From: JAMDCX01 sp049977145
Lineage (GTDB): Bacteria; Planctomycetota; Phycisphaerae; WQYP01
DNA: 64,000 bases
Assembly (NCBI GenBank): GCA_049977145.1
Contig: JBMFGW010000002.1
Location: forward strand, 1 to 64,000
Reading direction: 5' to 3'
A model generated the notes under the pieces. That model saw nothing but the letters and a program-made list of their open reading frames with translations. It was not told the DNA's origin and ran no database searches. Both the position numbers and the translations under genes were made by a program. Shown one piece after another: positions 25,318 to 34,419 of the stretch. Each line of letters starts with the position of its first letter. Positions within the stretch are counted from its first letter, which is position 1.

Positions 25318-26115
25318 CTAATCGGGAGAAAATTCTTTCTCTCGATTCGCCAACTGTGATCGTAAACGGGCGATGATACTGGAATGCATCTGACTGACGC
25401 GCGATTCGGAAAGTTCCAGCGCCGCGCCAATGTCTTTCATCGTCATATCTTCGTAGTAATACAAAATAAGAATCATTTTTTCCTGCCGGGATAATCCACG
25501 GGTAATGAGGTCCTTGAGGTCGCGTTGATGCAAAATGGCCAATGGCGAATCCGCGTTTTTATCCCGCAGGACATCCAGTTCGTGAACTTCCTTATCACTG
25601 TCGGATTCAAACCATTTGCGCGACAGGCTTACCTGAGAAACGGCGCTGGAATCCTTCAGCATTTTTTCAAGTTCAGCCAGTGCCACCCCGAGGTGCGCGG
25701 CAATTTCCTCATGCGTCGGCTCCCGCCCCAATTGCATTTCCAGCTGCCGCGACGCTTGCGTAACCCTGCTGGTACGGCTACGCACCAGGCGCGGCACCCA
25801 ATCCATATTCCGCAGTTCATCCAGAATCGCCCCGCGAATGCGGGGCGCACAATAAGTCTCAAATTTGACGCCGCGCCCCGGGTCAAAGGATTCGATGGCA
25901 TCCTTGAGACCAAACGCTCCTGCCTGGATTAAATCATCGAGTTCCACTTCATTCGGCAGCTTGGAATAAATGCGTTCCGCGTTGTAACGAACCAATGGAA
26001 GATATTCCATCATCAGCAGGTTGCGCAAAACCTCGGTTTTATCAGCTTGGAATGTTTTCCAGACATCGTTAATGTCCTGCTCAACAGATGCGGTAGTGGT
26101 ACGAGTTTTTGCCAT
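25318..26115 (-). CDS. RNA polymerase sigma factor, WhiG/FliA family
   Basis: A 265-residue alternative sigma-70 family factor. Region 2 contains EYLPLVRYNAERIY, ELDDLIQAGAFGLKDAI and FETYCAPRIRGAILDELR, a signature of the FliA/WhiG group; region 3 has REPTHEEIAAHLGV and region 4 SRQEKMILILYYYEDMT with a HTH LSESRVSQMHSSI. The ATG at 26115 is preferred (GGAG six bases upstream); the frame continues to 26220 but reads into an unlike peptide. No flagellar gene or anti-sigma gene is near. It would direct a regulon of motility or developmental genes elsewhere. Confidence 0.93.
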   Translation of the reverse strand: MAKTRTTTASVEQDINDVWKTFQADKTEVLRNLLMMEYLPLVRYNAERIYSKLPNEVELDDLIQAGAFGLKDAIESFDPGRGVKFETYCAPRIRGAILDELRNMDWVPRLVRSRTSRVTQASRQLEMQLGREPTHEEIAAHLGVALAELEKMLKDSSAVSQVSLSRKWFESDSDKEVHELDVLRDKNADSPLAILHQRDLKDLITRGLSRQEKMILILYYYEDMTMKDIGAALELSESRVSQMHSSIIARLRSQLANREKEFSPD

Positions 26116-26575
26116 GGGTCGCTCCTTGACCAGACCGACACCGATTCGGATGAATACTCCAGCATCCGGACGGTGCAAAACAACAGCGAACTTCGTGCCC
26201 GCTGCAACAACGCAATACATTCAGATTGCAGAGATGAAAACGTAAAAAAACATGCAGCCGACAGAAAGTCGGATGGTTGAACACAAGGCTTTAAATTACG
26301 GAGCGAACCAGACATATCGAATCCATTCCTTACAGCGGGCGTCCTTCCCGGCTGACATTCAGATTACCACCCGAACAACTCAGCCGCCACAATGTCGAAT
26401 CGCCTACGCACTCAAGTACCGCACAGCCGGAACTTCACGCATGCCGCCTCGTAAAACAACAAACCTCGGGACAACATGCTTGTACCATGCATTCTAGGCT
26501 GTCCTATAATATAACGTGGCATTTTTGAAAAGCAAGTGAGTTTTTGGGAAGTTATTACAGGCTCGTTCCCAATGT
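26116..26575. other. 460-base intergenic region, sigma factor / coaX
   Basis: The minus-strand stretch between coaX and the sigma-factor gene. No ORF looks real in it. It contains a hairpin followed by a T-run on the minus strand (listed separately) and a TATAATATAA stretch near 26509. The sigma-factor promoter presumably lies to the right of 26130, but I could not locate a convincing pair of boxes. Confidence 0.4.
26243..26272 (-). terminator. Candidate intrinsic terminator
   Basis: On the minus strand CCGAC-TTTCT-GTCGG (26272-26258) forms a 5-bp stem and is followed after a short gap by a run of seven T (26250-26244). It lies about 300 bases after coaX and before the sigma-factor gene, so it may end read-through from obgE-coaX. 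The stem is short and the T-run is not immediately adjacent. Confidence 0.3.
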
Positions 26576-27343
26576 TTAGAGATGATGGTGCTCCCATACC
26601 AGAGCCGCGCCTTGCAGGACCAGATCGGGAATAAACGAATCGACCAGACCGCTGTCGCCAAACAAGCGCATGGCATCACCGCCGGTAGCCACGACGTGCG
26701 GCCAGTTCCCCAATTTTTCAGCGTAACGTTCCAGCAGATACCGTGCTGCGCCCCGCAGGGCCGCGTAAGCTCCCAAGTTCAATGCTTCCATGGTGTTGCG
26801 CCCAAAAGGTTCGGTCGGTATTTCCAAGTTGGCCAAGGGAAGCTGCGCGGTGCCTGTGTGCATGGCTTTGGCCGCCATTGCCAGTCCCGGCGCGATGGCC
26901 CCGCCGAGAAAAATACCGTCGGCGTCAATACCATCCACCACCAGAGCGGTACCGGCGTTGATGATCACGCAAGCCTGTTCGGTGTTGACATACGCGGCCA
27001 GCGCGCCGAGCAGTCGATCCACGCCTATGGTGGATTCATCCGTAAGACTGGTCTGCAGAGGAATTTTCAGTTCGGAGCCGATAATTTGAGGGGCCATGCC
27101 ACAACGCAGATTAATGAGTTCGGTTACCCGCATTGTCCATTCCGGGACCACACTGGCCAGCACCACGCCGGCGGGTCTCTGACCGCCGTCCATCGTGCCG
27201 ACACATAGTTTTTCCAGGTACGCCAGCATTTCCGACTGGATCTCGGCCTGATTGAACCGCATGGCGGGGTCGGTACTTTTCCCCGCCTTAAACAGCCCGA
27301 CACCCACACGGGTATTCCCAATGTCAATGGCAATCACACTCAC
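26576..27343 (-). CDS. coaX: Type III pantothenate kinase
   Basis: A 255-residue CoaX, the first enzyme of CoA synthesis, phosphorylating pantothenate without feedback inhibition. The ASKHA-fold phosphate motifs are visible: IAIDIGNTRVGVG at the start, GVDRLLG, NAGTALVVDGI and GGAIAPGL. The start is a GTG at 27343 with GGAG seven bases upstream. It lies 17 bases after obgE and is probably in the same transcript. Confidence 0.95.
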   Translation of the reverse strand: MSVIAIDIGNTRVGVGLFKAGKSTDPAMRFNQAEIQSEMLAYLEKLCVGTMDGGQRPAGVVLASVVPEWTMRVTELINLRCGMAPQIIGSELKIPLQTSLTDESTIGVDRLLGALAAYVNTEQACVIINAGTALVVDGIDADGIFLGGAIAPGLAMAAKAMHTGTAQLPLANLEIPTEPFGRNTMEALNLGAYAALRGAARYLLERYAEKLGNWPHVVATGGDAMRLFGDSGLVDSFIPDLVLQGAALVWEHHHL

Positions 27344-27360
27344 AATTAAGCTCCATGATT

Positions 27361-28557
27361 TCAGGAAAGTTTCTTTTTGTTACGGTCTCTGGTCCGGTCC
27401 GCTTTGGTCCGCCGGTAGTATTTTCCCTTACGCACATCGTCGCCCTTGATGGCTTCCACTTCCTTGGCCAATTGTACATCCGGTGCCGGGGCGGCGGATT
27501 CCCGTTGGAAATAAAGCCTGCGGGCGACCATTGGTGGCGGCGAATCTACCACAGGTTCGAGCGACGGCGTGGCGGCAATAAGCCGCCAAATATCCTCCAG
27601 CAGCGGCCGTAAACCGGTACCGGTAGCCGCGCTGATCGCCAAGATTTGTTTTCCCGGTAATTGGCCACGTAAATCCGCCAATGCTTCCGCCGCGCCCGTA
27701 AGGTCCATTTTGTTGGCCACCAGAATTTCCGGCTTGGCCGCGAGCTTCGGGCTATATGCAAAAAGTTCCTCCCGAATGGCGTGATACGAATCAATGGGAG
27801 TCGTTGCATCCATCGGAACCATATCCAACAAGTGAACCAACACCCGCGTGCGTTCAATGTGCCTGAGAAAATCCAATCCCAACCCCGCCCCCTCGGAAGC
27901 GCCGGCAATAAGGCCGGGAATATCCGCCAGTACCAAGCGACGTTCGGTATCGAGTTCCGCGATACCGAGTTGTGGTGTCAGCGTGGTGAATGGATAGTCC
28001 GCAATTTTGGGCCGGGCCGCGGATAAACGCGACAGCAGGCTGGATTTGCCCGCGTTGGGCTTGCCGATCAGGCCCACATCGGCAATGAGCTTGAGCTGCA
28101 ACTTTAATTTGCGGCTGGTACCGATTTCACCCGGCTCGGCAAAATCAGGCGCTTGTCGAACGGAAGAAGTAAAATGCCAATTCCCCCGACCACCCCGGCC
28201 GCCTTTGGCCACCAGCACGCGCTTTCCCACCGACACCAGGTCCACCAGCAGCAACCCGGTATCCGCATCATAGACCATGGTACCCGCCGGCAGGCGAATG
28301 AGCAGGTCACGACCATCGCTGCCGGCTTTTTTCTTCCCCATGCCATGTTCGCCGTTGCCCGCGTGCCAATGATGTCGCCCCACCATATCCAAGAGCGTTT
28401 CCACACCTTCCGTGGCTTCCAGATAAACGCTGCCACCATCGCCGCCATCCCCACCGTCAGGCCCGCCCAGCGGAACATATTTTTCCCGGCGCATAGATAC
28501 GCAGCCGTTGCCCCCCCTACCCGCTAGAACGTCAATTTCCGCTTCATCTATAAACAT
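27361..28557 (-). CDS. obgE: Obg family GTPase
   Basis: A 398-residue Obg/CgtA GTPase acting in 50S ribosome assembly and stress signalling. The Gly-rich Obg fold is at the N-terminus (FIDEAEIDVLAGRGGNGCVS, GGPDGGDGGDGGSVYLEA). The G domain follows with G1 GKPNAGKSSLLSR, G3 DIPGLIAGA, G4 NKMDL and G5 SAATGTG. The C-terminal region after the G domain is short and basic (about 60 residues), so the OCT domain of some relatives is absent. First of the obgE-coaX pair. No rplU-rpmA is adjacent. Confidence 0.95.
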   Translation of the reverse strand: MFIDEAEIDVLAGRGGNGCVSMRREKYVPLGGPDGGDGGDGGSVYLEATEGVETLLDMVGRHHWHAGNGEHGMGKKKAGSDGRDLLIRLPAGTMVYDADTGLLLVDLVSVGKRVLVAKGGRGGRGNWHFTSSVRQAPDFAEPGEIGTSRKLKLQLKLIADVGLIGKPNAGKSSLLSRLSAARPKIADYPFTTLTPQLGIAELDTERRLVLADIPGLIAGASEGAGLGLDFLRHIERTRVLVHLLDMVPMDATTPIDSYHAIREELFAYSPKLAAKPEILVANKMDLTGAAEALADLRGQLPGKQILAISAATGTGLRPLLEDIWRLIAATPSLEPVVDSPPPMVARRLYFQRESAAPAPDVQLAKEVEAIKGDDVRKGKYYRRTKADRTRDRNKKKLS

Positions 28558-28761
28558 TTAATCACCATCCCGATAGCTATCGAGACCTGTCTTCAGGCCG
28601 CAATCGTCCGACCGTCCGCTAAAAGCGTGTGCCGGAAGCCATTTTGGCTCTTGCCGACAGGGCACAGAGCTTAGAAGTATTTTACCGTATTTTCCGTTTC
28701 GTTGGACAAATTTCAACCAATGAGGAAAATTACCGATAATAGTCGGGTAGTCGGTGGGCTA

Positions 28762-28777
28762 GGCGAAGCGTTTCGCC
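28762..28777 (+). promoter_or_regulatory. Hairpin in ugd leader
   Basis: GGCGAA (28762-28767), loop GCGT, TTCGCC (28772-28777) is a perfect 6-bp stem just upstream of the ribosome binding site (GGAG near 28788) of ugd. It might modulate translation or mRNA stability. It is not followed by a T-run, so it is not a terminator. Confidence 0.35.
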
Positions 28778-28795
28778 ATAAAAATCGGAGCGTCC

Positions 28796-30145
28796 ATGAA
28801 AATTGCGGTTATCGGATGTGGTTATGTCGGGCTGGTCAGTGGTACTTGTCTGGCCGCGCTGGGGCATAAAATCATTGGCGTGGATGTGGATGCCAAGCGT
28901 GTCCAAGCCTTGGCCAGGGGCCAAGTGCCCATTTATGAACCTGGCTTGTCCGAGTTGATTTTAGCACAGGCCGCAGCGGGACGGTTGAGTTTCACCACCG
29001 ACATCGCGGCGGCGATCAAAGAATCACAGAGCATATTTATTGCCGTCGGCACGCCGCCATCACGCCAAGGCGGCGCGGATTTAAGCATGTTGTTCGCGGC
29101 GGTGGATGACGTACTCAAATACGCCAATGGTCCAAAAACACTGGTGATCAAGAGCACGGTACCCCCGGGCACGGGGGAAAAAGCGGCCCAACGGGTGGCC
29201 AACAGTCCGCACCGCATTGAAGTGGTTAACAACCCGGAATTTTTGCGTGAAGGCACCGCCATTCAAGATTTCATGCAGCCTGATCGCATTGTTTTTGGTG
29301 CCAATTCCAATGATGGAATGGAGGTGCTGCGGGAAATTTACCAGCCGTTGATTGATCGTGGATATGCCATTTTCTCCATGAGTCGGCAGAGCGCCGAACT
29401 CACCAAATTCGCCTCCAATGCCATGCTGGCGGTGCGCATCAGTTTTATCAATGAGCTTTCGCAACTGGCCTTGGCCATCGGCGCGGATATCGAAAGCGTG
29501 CGTGTGGGCATTGGCACCGATAAGCGTATCGGGCCATCTTTTTTGAAAGCCGGTGTGGGTTATGGCGGATCGTGTTTTCCCAAGGATGTCGCGGCGTTGG
29601 TGCATCAGATGCGGGAATTCGGATTGGAACCGCATCTGTTAAGCGGGGTTGAAAAAGCCAATACCGGGCAGAAGCGGGCCTTCGCCGCGCGCCTTATCCA
29701 ATCTCTTTCAAGCATCAAAGACCCACAGGCGGCGGTATGGGGTTTGGCCTTCAAAGCGGATACCGATGATATGCGCGAGGCCCCGAGTATTGAGATAATT
29801 CATGCGCTGCTGGCCGCCGGAATCAAAGTTCGCGTGTATGATCCGCAGGCGATGGAAAACGCCCGACGCCTACTTGGCGAGGATGTTATCTGGACCGGTG
29901 GCGTTGATGAATGCACCCGTGGCGCTGATGCGATTGCCCTGATCACCGATTGGTCCATTTTTATCACCCAGGATTGGGCGCATATAGCATCGCTGATGCG
30001 CGGTCGCCATGTTTTCGATGGCCGCAACTGCCTAAGCAGCACCAAAGTTCTGGCCGCCGGTTTGATTTATCGCGCCATTGGCCGCCCGGAATTAATGCCT
30101 GGTGCCGGGAAACCCGGATCCATGGGTGTGGTGTCCGCAGGTTAA
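28796..30145 (+). CDS. ugd: UDP-glucose 6-dehydrogenase
   Basis: A 449-residue enzyme that oxidises UDP-glucose to UDP-glucuronate with two NAD+, supplying uronic acid for exopolysaccharide or LPS. The NAD motif IAVIGCGYVGLVSG is at 3-16; other family motifs are KSTVPPGTGE, NPEFLREGTAI, the hinge E-L-x-K-F-A-S-N-A near 201, and GYGGSCFPKD with catalytic Cys260. The C-terminal domain includes WGLAFKADTDDMREAPS. The ATG at 28796 follows GGAG. It is 106 bases upstream of cmk. Confidence 0.95.
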   Translation: MKIAVIGCGYVGLVSGTCLAALGHKIIGVDVDAKRVQALARGQVPIYEPGLSELILAQAAAGRLSFTTDIAAAIKESQSIFIAVGTPPSRQGGADLSMLFAAVDDVLKYANGPKTLVIKSTVPPGTGEKAAQRVANSPHRIEVVNNPEFLREGTAIQDFMQPDRIVFGANSNDGMEVLREIYQPLIDRGYAIFSMSRQSAELTKFASNAMLAVRISFINELSQLALAIGADIESVRVGIGTDKRIGPSFLKAGVGYGGSCFPKDVAALVHQMREFGLEPHLLSGVEKANTGQKRAFAARLIQSLSSIKDPQAAVWGLAFKADTDDMREAPSIEIIHALLAAGIKVRVYDPQAMENARRLLGEDVIWTGGVDECTRGADAIALITDWSIFITQDWAHIASLMRGRHVFDGRNCLSSTKVLAAGLIYRAIGRPELMPGAGKPGSMGVVSAG

Positions 30146-30251
30146 ACAGGCTGGTACTGCGCCCAACCCCCGATCAACTTTGGTTGGCGGTACTTTCAAA
30201 TCATGGCGTCGAGCACGCGTGCGGCGGGTCTGGCATTCAGGAGAACAGACT

Positions 30252-30926
30252 GTGATTATTACCATTGACGGCCCGGCGGGATCGGGAAAATCCGCAGCGG
30301 CGGAACTGCTGGCGCAGCGAATGCAAGTGCGGCATCTTGATACCGGGGCGATGTATCGGGCCGTTACACTACTGGCCTTCAATATGGGACGATTGGACCA
30401 ACATTCCGATGCGGCGGAGCTCGGGGCAATCGTAACACACATGAATCTCACTTTTGATTGGAATACCCATCCGGCTAAAATTATGCTGGATGGACAGGAT
30501 GTTTCCAATGCAATACGCCAGCCTGAAATCACAGCGCTGGTGCAGCTGGCTGCGGATAATACGGCGGTACGGGCGGAACTGGTGCGGCGGCAGCGGAGTA
30601 TTGCCGCCGCGTGCAGGGATTTGGTAACGGAGGGGCGGGATCAGGGAACGCTGGTATTTCCGGATGCCGATTATAAATTTTTTCTTGATGCGAATATTCG
30701 GGAACGGGTGAGACGGCGCCTGACGGAGTTGACCCGCAAGGGTCTATCCATTGACGAGCGATCATTGCTGGCGGACATGATGGCCCGTGATCAGCGGGAC
30801 CATGACAGACGCGTGGGAGCGCTGAAGTTGGCGGAAGATGCTATCGTACTGGATACCACCACCATGACGCTGCCGGAAGTGGTTGACGCGCTGGTGAAAC
30901 GTATAGGAAATAAAACGCATGGATGA
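30252..30926 (+). CDS. cmk: Cytidylate kinase
   Basis: A 224-residue (d)CMP kinase. The P-loop GPAGSGKS starts at residue 7; HLDTGAMYRAVT, AVRAELVRRQRSIA and VTEGRDQGTLVFPDADYKFF are the usual CMK motifs, and the typical length is about 225. The open frame extends left to 30102, but the true start is the GTG at 30252, which has AGGAG a few bases upstream and puts the P-loop at the right distance. The stop overlaps the next gene's start by 8 bases, so cmk and plsC form a coupled pair. Confidence 0.95.
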   Translation: MIITIDGPAGSGKSAAAELLAQRMQVRHLDTGAMYRAVTLLAFNMGRLDQHSDAAELGAIVTHMNLTFDWNTHPAKIMLDGQDVSNAIRQPEITALVQLAADNTAVRAELVRRQRSIAAACRDLVTEGRDQGTLVFPDADYKFFLDANIRERVRRRLTELTRKGLSIDERSLLADMMARDQRDHDRRVGALKLAEDAIVLDTTTMTLPEVVDALVKRIGNKTHG

Positions 30927-31767
30927 TTCCGACATAGCGTCGTCCGGTGGGCATGCGTCCGGCGATGCGGACGCGATGAGTGCGGCAAAAACAACGGCGT
31001 GCTCCTCCACACCGCCCGTTATTCCCCCGCGGGTACCATACGTTTACCGTGGCGAAGGCAGCGGATGGTTGCAGATATTTTTCTGGACGGTGGGGAAGGT
31101 ATTTCTACAGTTTTTTAGCGTTCTGTGCTTCCACATCCGCGTCGCAGGAAGAGAAAATATTCCCGCCACGGGAGCGGCGCTATTGGTGACCAACCACCAA
31201 AGCATGTTGGATCCATGGATGATTGGCATAGGATCCAAGCGGCAGATTCATTTCATGGCCCGAGAATCACTGTTTAAGGGCGGATTAGGCCAATACATCT
31301 TTGAAACCACCAACGCTTTTCCCGTGCGGCGGGGCCGCGCGGATTCCGTGGCGGTGCGTGAGGCCATCAACCGGCTCAATCGCGGCTTTCTGGTGAATCT
31401 GTTCCCGGAAGCCACGCGCACCATGGATGGCACCATCGGGCCCATTGCCGCCGGCGTCGCCATTATCGTGCATCGCGCCAAGGTGCCCGTAATTCCGATC
31501 GTGCTGGACGGTGCTTTTGAGGCGTGGCCGCGGGATCGAAAGTTTTTCCGATATTCCAGCATTCGTCTGCGTTACGGCAAACCGATTCCGTACCGGGAAT
31601 TGGAGAATTTATCCGCGGATGAAATTTCCGTGCGCATCCGGCGGGAAATGATCGCGTTGCAGAAGAAACTTAAATCCGTCCATGCGGCAGCCTCGGAAGC
31701 CCGGTTTTTTGCCGATCTACGGGTCGGCAAAAAACGCCTGGTGGTATCCCGCGAGCTTTCCGCGTAA
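30919..31767 (+). CDS. plsC: 1-acyl-sn-glycerol-3-phosphate acyltransferase
   Basis: A 282-residue PlsC/LPLAT acyltransferase that makes phosphatidic acid at the inner membrane. The catalytic block NHQSMLD has the HX4D pair His93/Asp98; FPEATRT is block III (usually FPEGTRS, with Ala here replacing Gly) and VIPIVLDGAFE is block IV. About 45 residues of Ser/Ala/Pro-rich sequence precede the first hydrophobic segment (about 50-73). The ATG overlaps cmk by 8 bases. Convergent with the CPBP protease, the stops 6 bases apart. Confidence 0.92.
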   Translation: MDDSDIASSGGHASGDADAMSAAKTTACSSTPPVIPPRVPYVYRGEGSGWLQIFFWTVGKVFLQFFSVLCFHIRVAGRENIPATGAALLVTNHQSMLDPWMIGIGSKRQIHFMARESLFKGGLGQYIFETTNAFPVRRGRADSVAVREAINRLNRGFLVNLFPEATRTMDGTIGPIAAGVAIIVHRAKVPVIPIVLDGAFEAWPRDRKFFRYSSIRLRYGKPIPYRELENLSADEISVRIRREMIALQKKLKSVHAAASEARFFADLRVGKKRLVVSRELSA

Positions 31768-31773
31768 AAACAA

Positions 31774-32568
31774 TCAGCCGTGGTGGTGGGACAGAATATC
31801 CAATCCCACAACCATCAGGTCATAACCGGCGTGCGTGGCAACATCAATGCCAAAACCGCGGAAAATAAATATCCCGGCGAAGTAAATTCCGGCGATGGTT
31901 CTGATGATAAAAGCGCCCCAGGTTGGCTGTTCATTACCGAGAAAATGATACAGCGAAAAGAGCACCGCCGAGGCGATAATAATCACCGGAATGGCTTTAC
32001 CCACGGACATGCCGAACAAATCCACCAGGATCATATTCAACACGGTAAGTAACACCAGACGGAACAGCAGTTCTTCATAAATGCCGGCCCCAAGGGATAA
32101 TACCACCTGGGTTTGCCAGGAAAGACGTTGCATGACATGCGTTACGCCATGCGTTACCGCCTGCATGGTAATGCCGTGCGCCACGGCCACAAATAAAATC
32201 ACCAGCGCCACGGCCCATAAAAAACTTTCCGCGCCCATGGCCACATACAGACCAGGCTCAAATTTCAGCGGGTCTTTGCGAGCTATGTGCCAACCCAGCA
32301 TGATGGCCACCACCGCCAAGGGCGGCAGATAACTGCCCATAGCGCCAAATAACGAGAAAAAATTGAGCAGCAGTTCAAACGCGATGATATTATGCGTTTG
32401 CCCATGGACCGGACTCCACGGATGCAGTACTGCCCCGATCTGATAGATGATCAATAGCGGCGCTATAAAAATCAGACACTGTAAAGGACGGTGGCTGCGG
32501 TCGAAGTATCCTTCCCCAGAGCCAAATCGCAGCCACTGTGGTTCCTTTCTTGTTTTGCTCATAGCCAA
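31774..32568 (-). CDS. CPBP family intramembrane glutamic protease
   Basis: A 264-residue polytopic protein of the CAAX/CPBP (Abi) glutamic endopeptidase family. Catalytic motif 1 is YEELLFR, giving Glu165, Glu166 and Arg170; the later FSLYH (Phe/His) and HAGYD motifs match motifs 2 and 3. About six hydrophobic segments span the sequence. Such proteins cleave prenylated or lipopeptide substrates or act in bacteriocin immunity, and the substrate here is unknown. The N-terminal 25 residues are basic. It stands alone between plsC and metF. Confidence 0.85.
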   Translation of the reverse strand: MAMSKTRKEPQWLRFGSGEGYFDRSHRPLQCLIFIAPLLIIYQIGAVLHPWSPVHGQTHNIIAFELLLNFFSLFGAMGSYLPPLAVVAIMLGWHIARKDPLKFEPGLYVAMGAESFLWAVALVILFVAVAHGITMQAVTHGVTHVMQRLSWQTQVVLSLGAGIYEELLFRLVLLTVLNMILVDLFGMSVGKAIPVIIIASAVLFSLYHFLGNEQPTWGAFIIRTIAGIYFAGIFIFRGFGIDVATHAGYDLMVVGLDILSHHHG

Positions 32569-32701
32569 ACGCCTTCGGACAAACCCGGCGAATCATATAC
32601 GCCTGCGGCTCTTAGTGAAACACAACCGTTAGTCCAGAATTTCGTTCCGCAGTCCTCAACGGAAATCTGCGTATCCGTGGCCGCGCGGTACTGACGCATT
32701 T

Positions 32702-33619
32702 TCAGCCGCGCAGGTTGGTGCTGTCATGGGCTCCGAGATTACGGTAGATTTCCAGCGTCACTTCGGAGTTGTTCAAGGTATAAAAATGAATACCCCGCAC
32801 CTGATGATCCAACAACCCGCGGCATTGCTCGGTGGCCCATAGCACACCCACACGGCGTACCGCGTCCGCATCGCCGTTGCAGCGATTGATGGAACGCATA
32901 AGCTTGGCAGGGTAATGTGATCCTAGCGCTGTTTCCGCTATGCGCTGCATGGAATTCAAACTGGCAATAGGCATGATGCCGGCCAAGATCGGAATGCGAA
33001 TACCGGCGATTTCGCAGCGTTCCCGAAAATCAAAAAAATCATGATTGTCAAAAAATAATTGCGTAACCATATAATCCGCGCCGGCATCGACCTTGGCCTT
33101 GAGATAATCCATTTCCCGCAGCCGGTTGAGGGTCGCGGGATGACCTTCAGGAAAACCCGCCACGCCAATACCAAATCCACGCTGATCGCGGTGTGCGCCA
33201 CCGTCATTAAATTCTTTGATAAAGCTTACCAGATCCGCGGCATGATGAAAATCATCCTTGGCGCGGTCATAACCCGCTGAATCCTGCGGCACATCGCCGC
33301 CCAAAGCCAGGATATTGCTTACTCCGGCGGCGGCATAACGGCTGAGAATGACGGTGATGTCCGACCGGGTGTGGCGCACGCACGTCAGATGCGGCACGGG
33401 GTCCAGGGACGTTTCTTCTTTAATGCGCAGAACCAAAGCGTGGGTACGGTCGCGTGTGGAGCCACCGGCACCATAGGTGACGGATACAAAAGAGGGCTTA
33501 AGGGATTCCAGCCGCCGGATATGTTCAAAGAGCGCCGTGGCGCCGGCCTCACTTTTCGGCGGAAAGAATTCAAACGAGAACGTCATTTTGTCATGGGCCA
33601 AAATATCAGCAATGTGCAT
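32702..33619 (-). CDS. metF: Methylenetetrahydrofolate reductase
   Basis: A 305-residue flavoenzyme reducing 5,10-methylene-THF to 5-methyl-THF for methionine synthesis. MTFSFEFFPPKSEAG near residue 12 with the catalytic Glu, SVTYGAGGSTRDRT, HLTCVRHTR, NILALGGD, and the FAD-site TQLFFDNHDFFDF are conserved. The open frame extends to 33718, but the ATG at 33619 with AAGGA about 9 bases upstream fits the family length and start; an ATG at 33637 is the alternative. It is divergent from the ASCH-domain gene. Confidence 0.95.
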   Translation of the reverse strand: MHIADILAHDKMTFSFEFFPPKSEAGATALFEHIRRLESLKPSFVSVTYGAGGSTRDRTHALVLRIKEETSLDPVPHLTCVRHTRSDITVILSRYAAAGVSNILALGGDVPQDSAGYDRAKDDFHHAADLVSFIKEFNDGGAHRDQRGFGIGVAGFPEGHPATLNRLREMDYLKAKVDAGADYMVTQLFFDNHDFFDFRERCEIAGIRIPILAGIMPIASLNSMQRIAETALGSHYPAKLMRSINRCNGDADAVRRVGVLWATEQCRGLLDHQVRGIHFYTLNNSEVTLEIYRNLGAHDSTNLRG

Positions 33620-33758
33620 GCGTATTGATCCTTTCATCCGGATAGACGAATAATAGCGTGGCGCCTGCGTGCCTGCAACCACTATAGCCACGATCCATTC
33701 ACAACCTCGGCCATACATCCTCTACTCGACGACGACCGACCATAGTATAGTACGCTTT

Positions 33759-34334
33759 ATGCTTTTATTAAAAAAACATCTTGTTGCACTGGTCCGGGCG
33801 GGGAAGAAACGTCAGACCATTCGTTATTGGACGCGGCCCATTGTGTTTCCAGGGCAGATAAGCTTTACCCCCGGATTAGGCAAAATGAAGATTTTGCGGG
33901 TGGAAGAACTGCCGGGTTATCAAGCGCTGACACTTGACGATGCGTTAGCCGATGGATTCACGTCCTTGGCTGAACTGCTGGCGGAACTACAGCGTAACTA
34001 TCCGCAAGTACCGCCGGGCAAGCGGCTTTATCGCGTGGTGTTCCAATGGCCGGTGGCCCTGTCCGAGATCAAGGCACCGGCTGTGGTTCCGGCGGAAGGC
34101 GCGGCGGTGCGGATGGTTGACCAAGCCACGGAAAACAAGAAGGTTACAGAAAAATCCGCAGTACCAGCACTCAGCCCCAAATGCGATAGCGCTGTGGCGT
34201 TAAGCGGAAACGAATCCACCGCCAAGGCCGACAGCCATGACCAGGTGGAAACATCCCCGGCTGGCGGTATGCCCCGATGGCAGAAGGAGCAATTACGGGA
34301 CTGGGTCATGGCGCAAAGTCCCAACCGCGGCTAA
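33759..34334 (+). CDS. ASCH domain protein with disordered tail
   Basis: A 191-residue protein whose first 105 residues look like an ASCH domain: LLLKKHLVALVRAGKKRQ followed by TIRYWTRPIVFPGQI and a late LYRVVFQWPV. ASCH domains are RNA/nucleotide-binding folds related to PUA and occur in translation or RNA-modifying proteins. The remaining 85 residues are Ala/Glu/Lys/Ser-rich, low in structure and end in a short basic helix-like piece. The start at 33759 (ATG) gives a clean domain boundary. No RBS is obvious. No function can be stated from context. Confidence 0.6.
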   Translation: MLLLKKHLVALVRAGKKRQTIRYWTRPIVFPGQISFTPGLGKMKILRVEELPGYQALTLDDALADGFTSLAELLAELQRNYPQVPPGKRLYRVVFQWPVALSEIKAPAVVPAEGAAVRMVDQATENKKVTEKSAVPALSPKCDSAVALSGNESTAKADSHDQVETSPAGGMPRWQKEQLRDWVMAQSPNRG

Positions 34335-34419
34335 CCTGAAACGGTACGGTACCGTCCCCACGATAACTGGCGACAGCGCTGAACGATCACCCAACAATAT
34401 GGCCATCTCCCCAGTACGA

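Noticed and set aside
26252..26497. Plus-strand ORF in the gap between sigma factor and coaX
   Set aside because: No ribosome binding site, no family resemblance, and overlaps the candidate terminator.
28618..28680. Possible small RNA or tRNA in the gap before ugd
   Set aside because: No cloverleaf or T-loop motif (GTTCRAN-type) could be formed.
30102..30251. Upstream extension of cmk
   Set aside because: P-loop distance and the AGGAG before the GTG at 30252 fix the start downstream.
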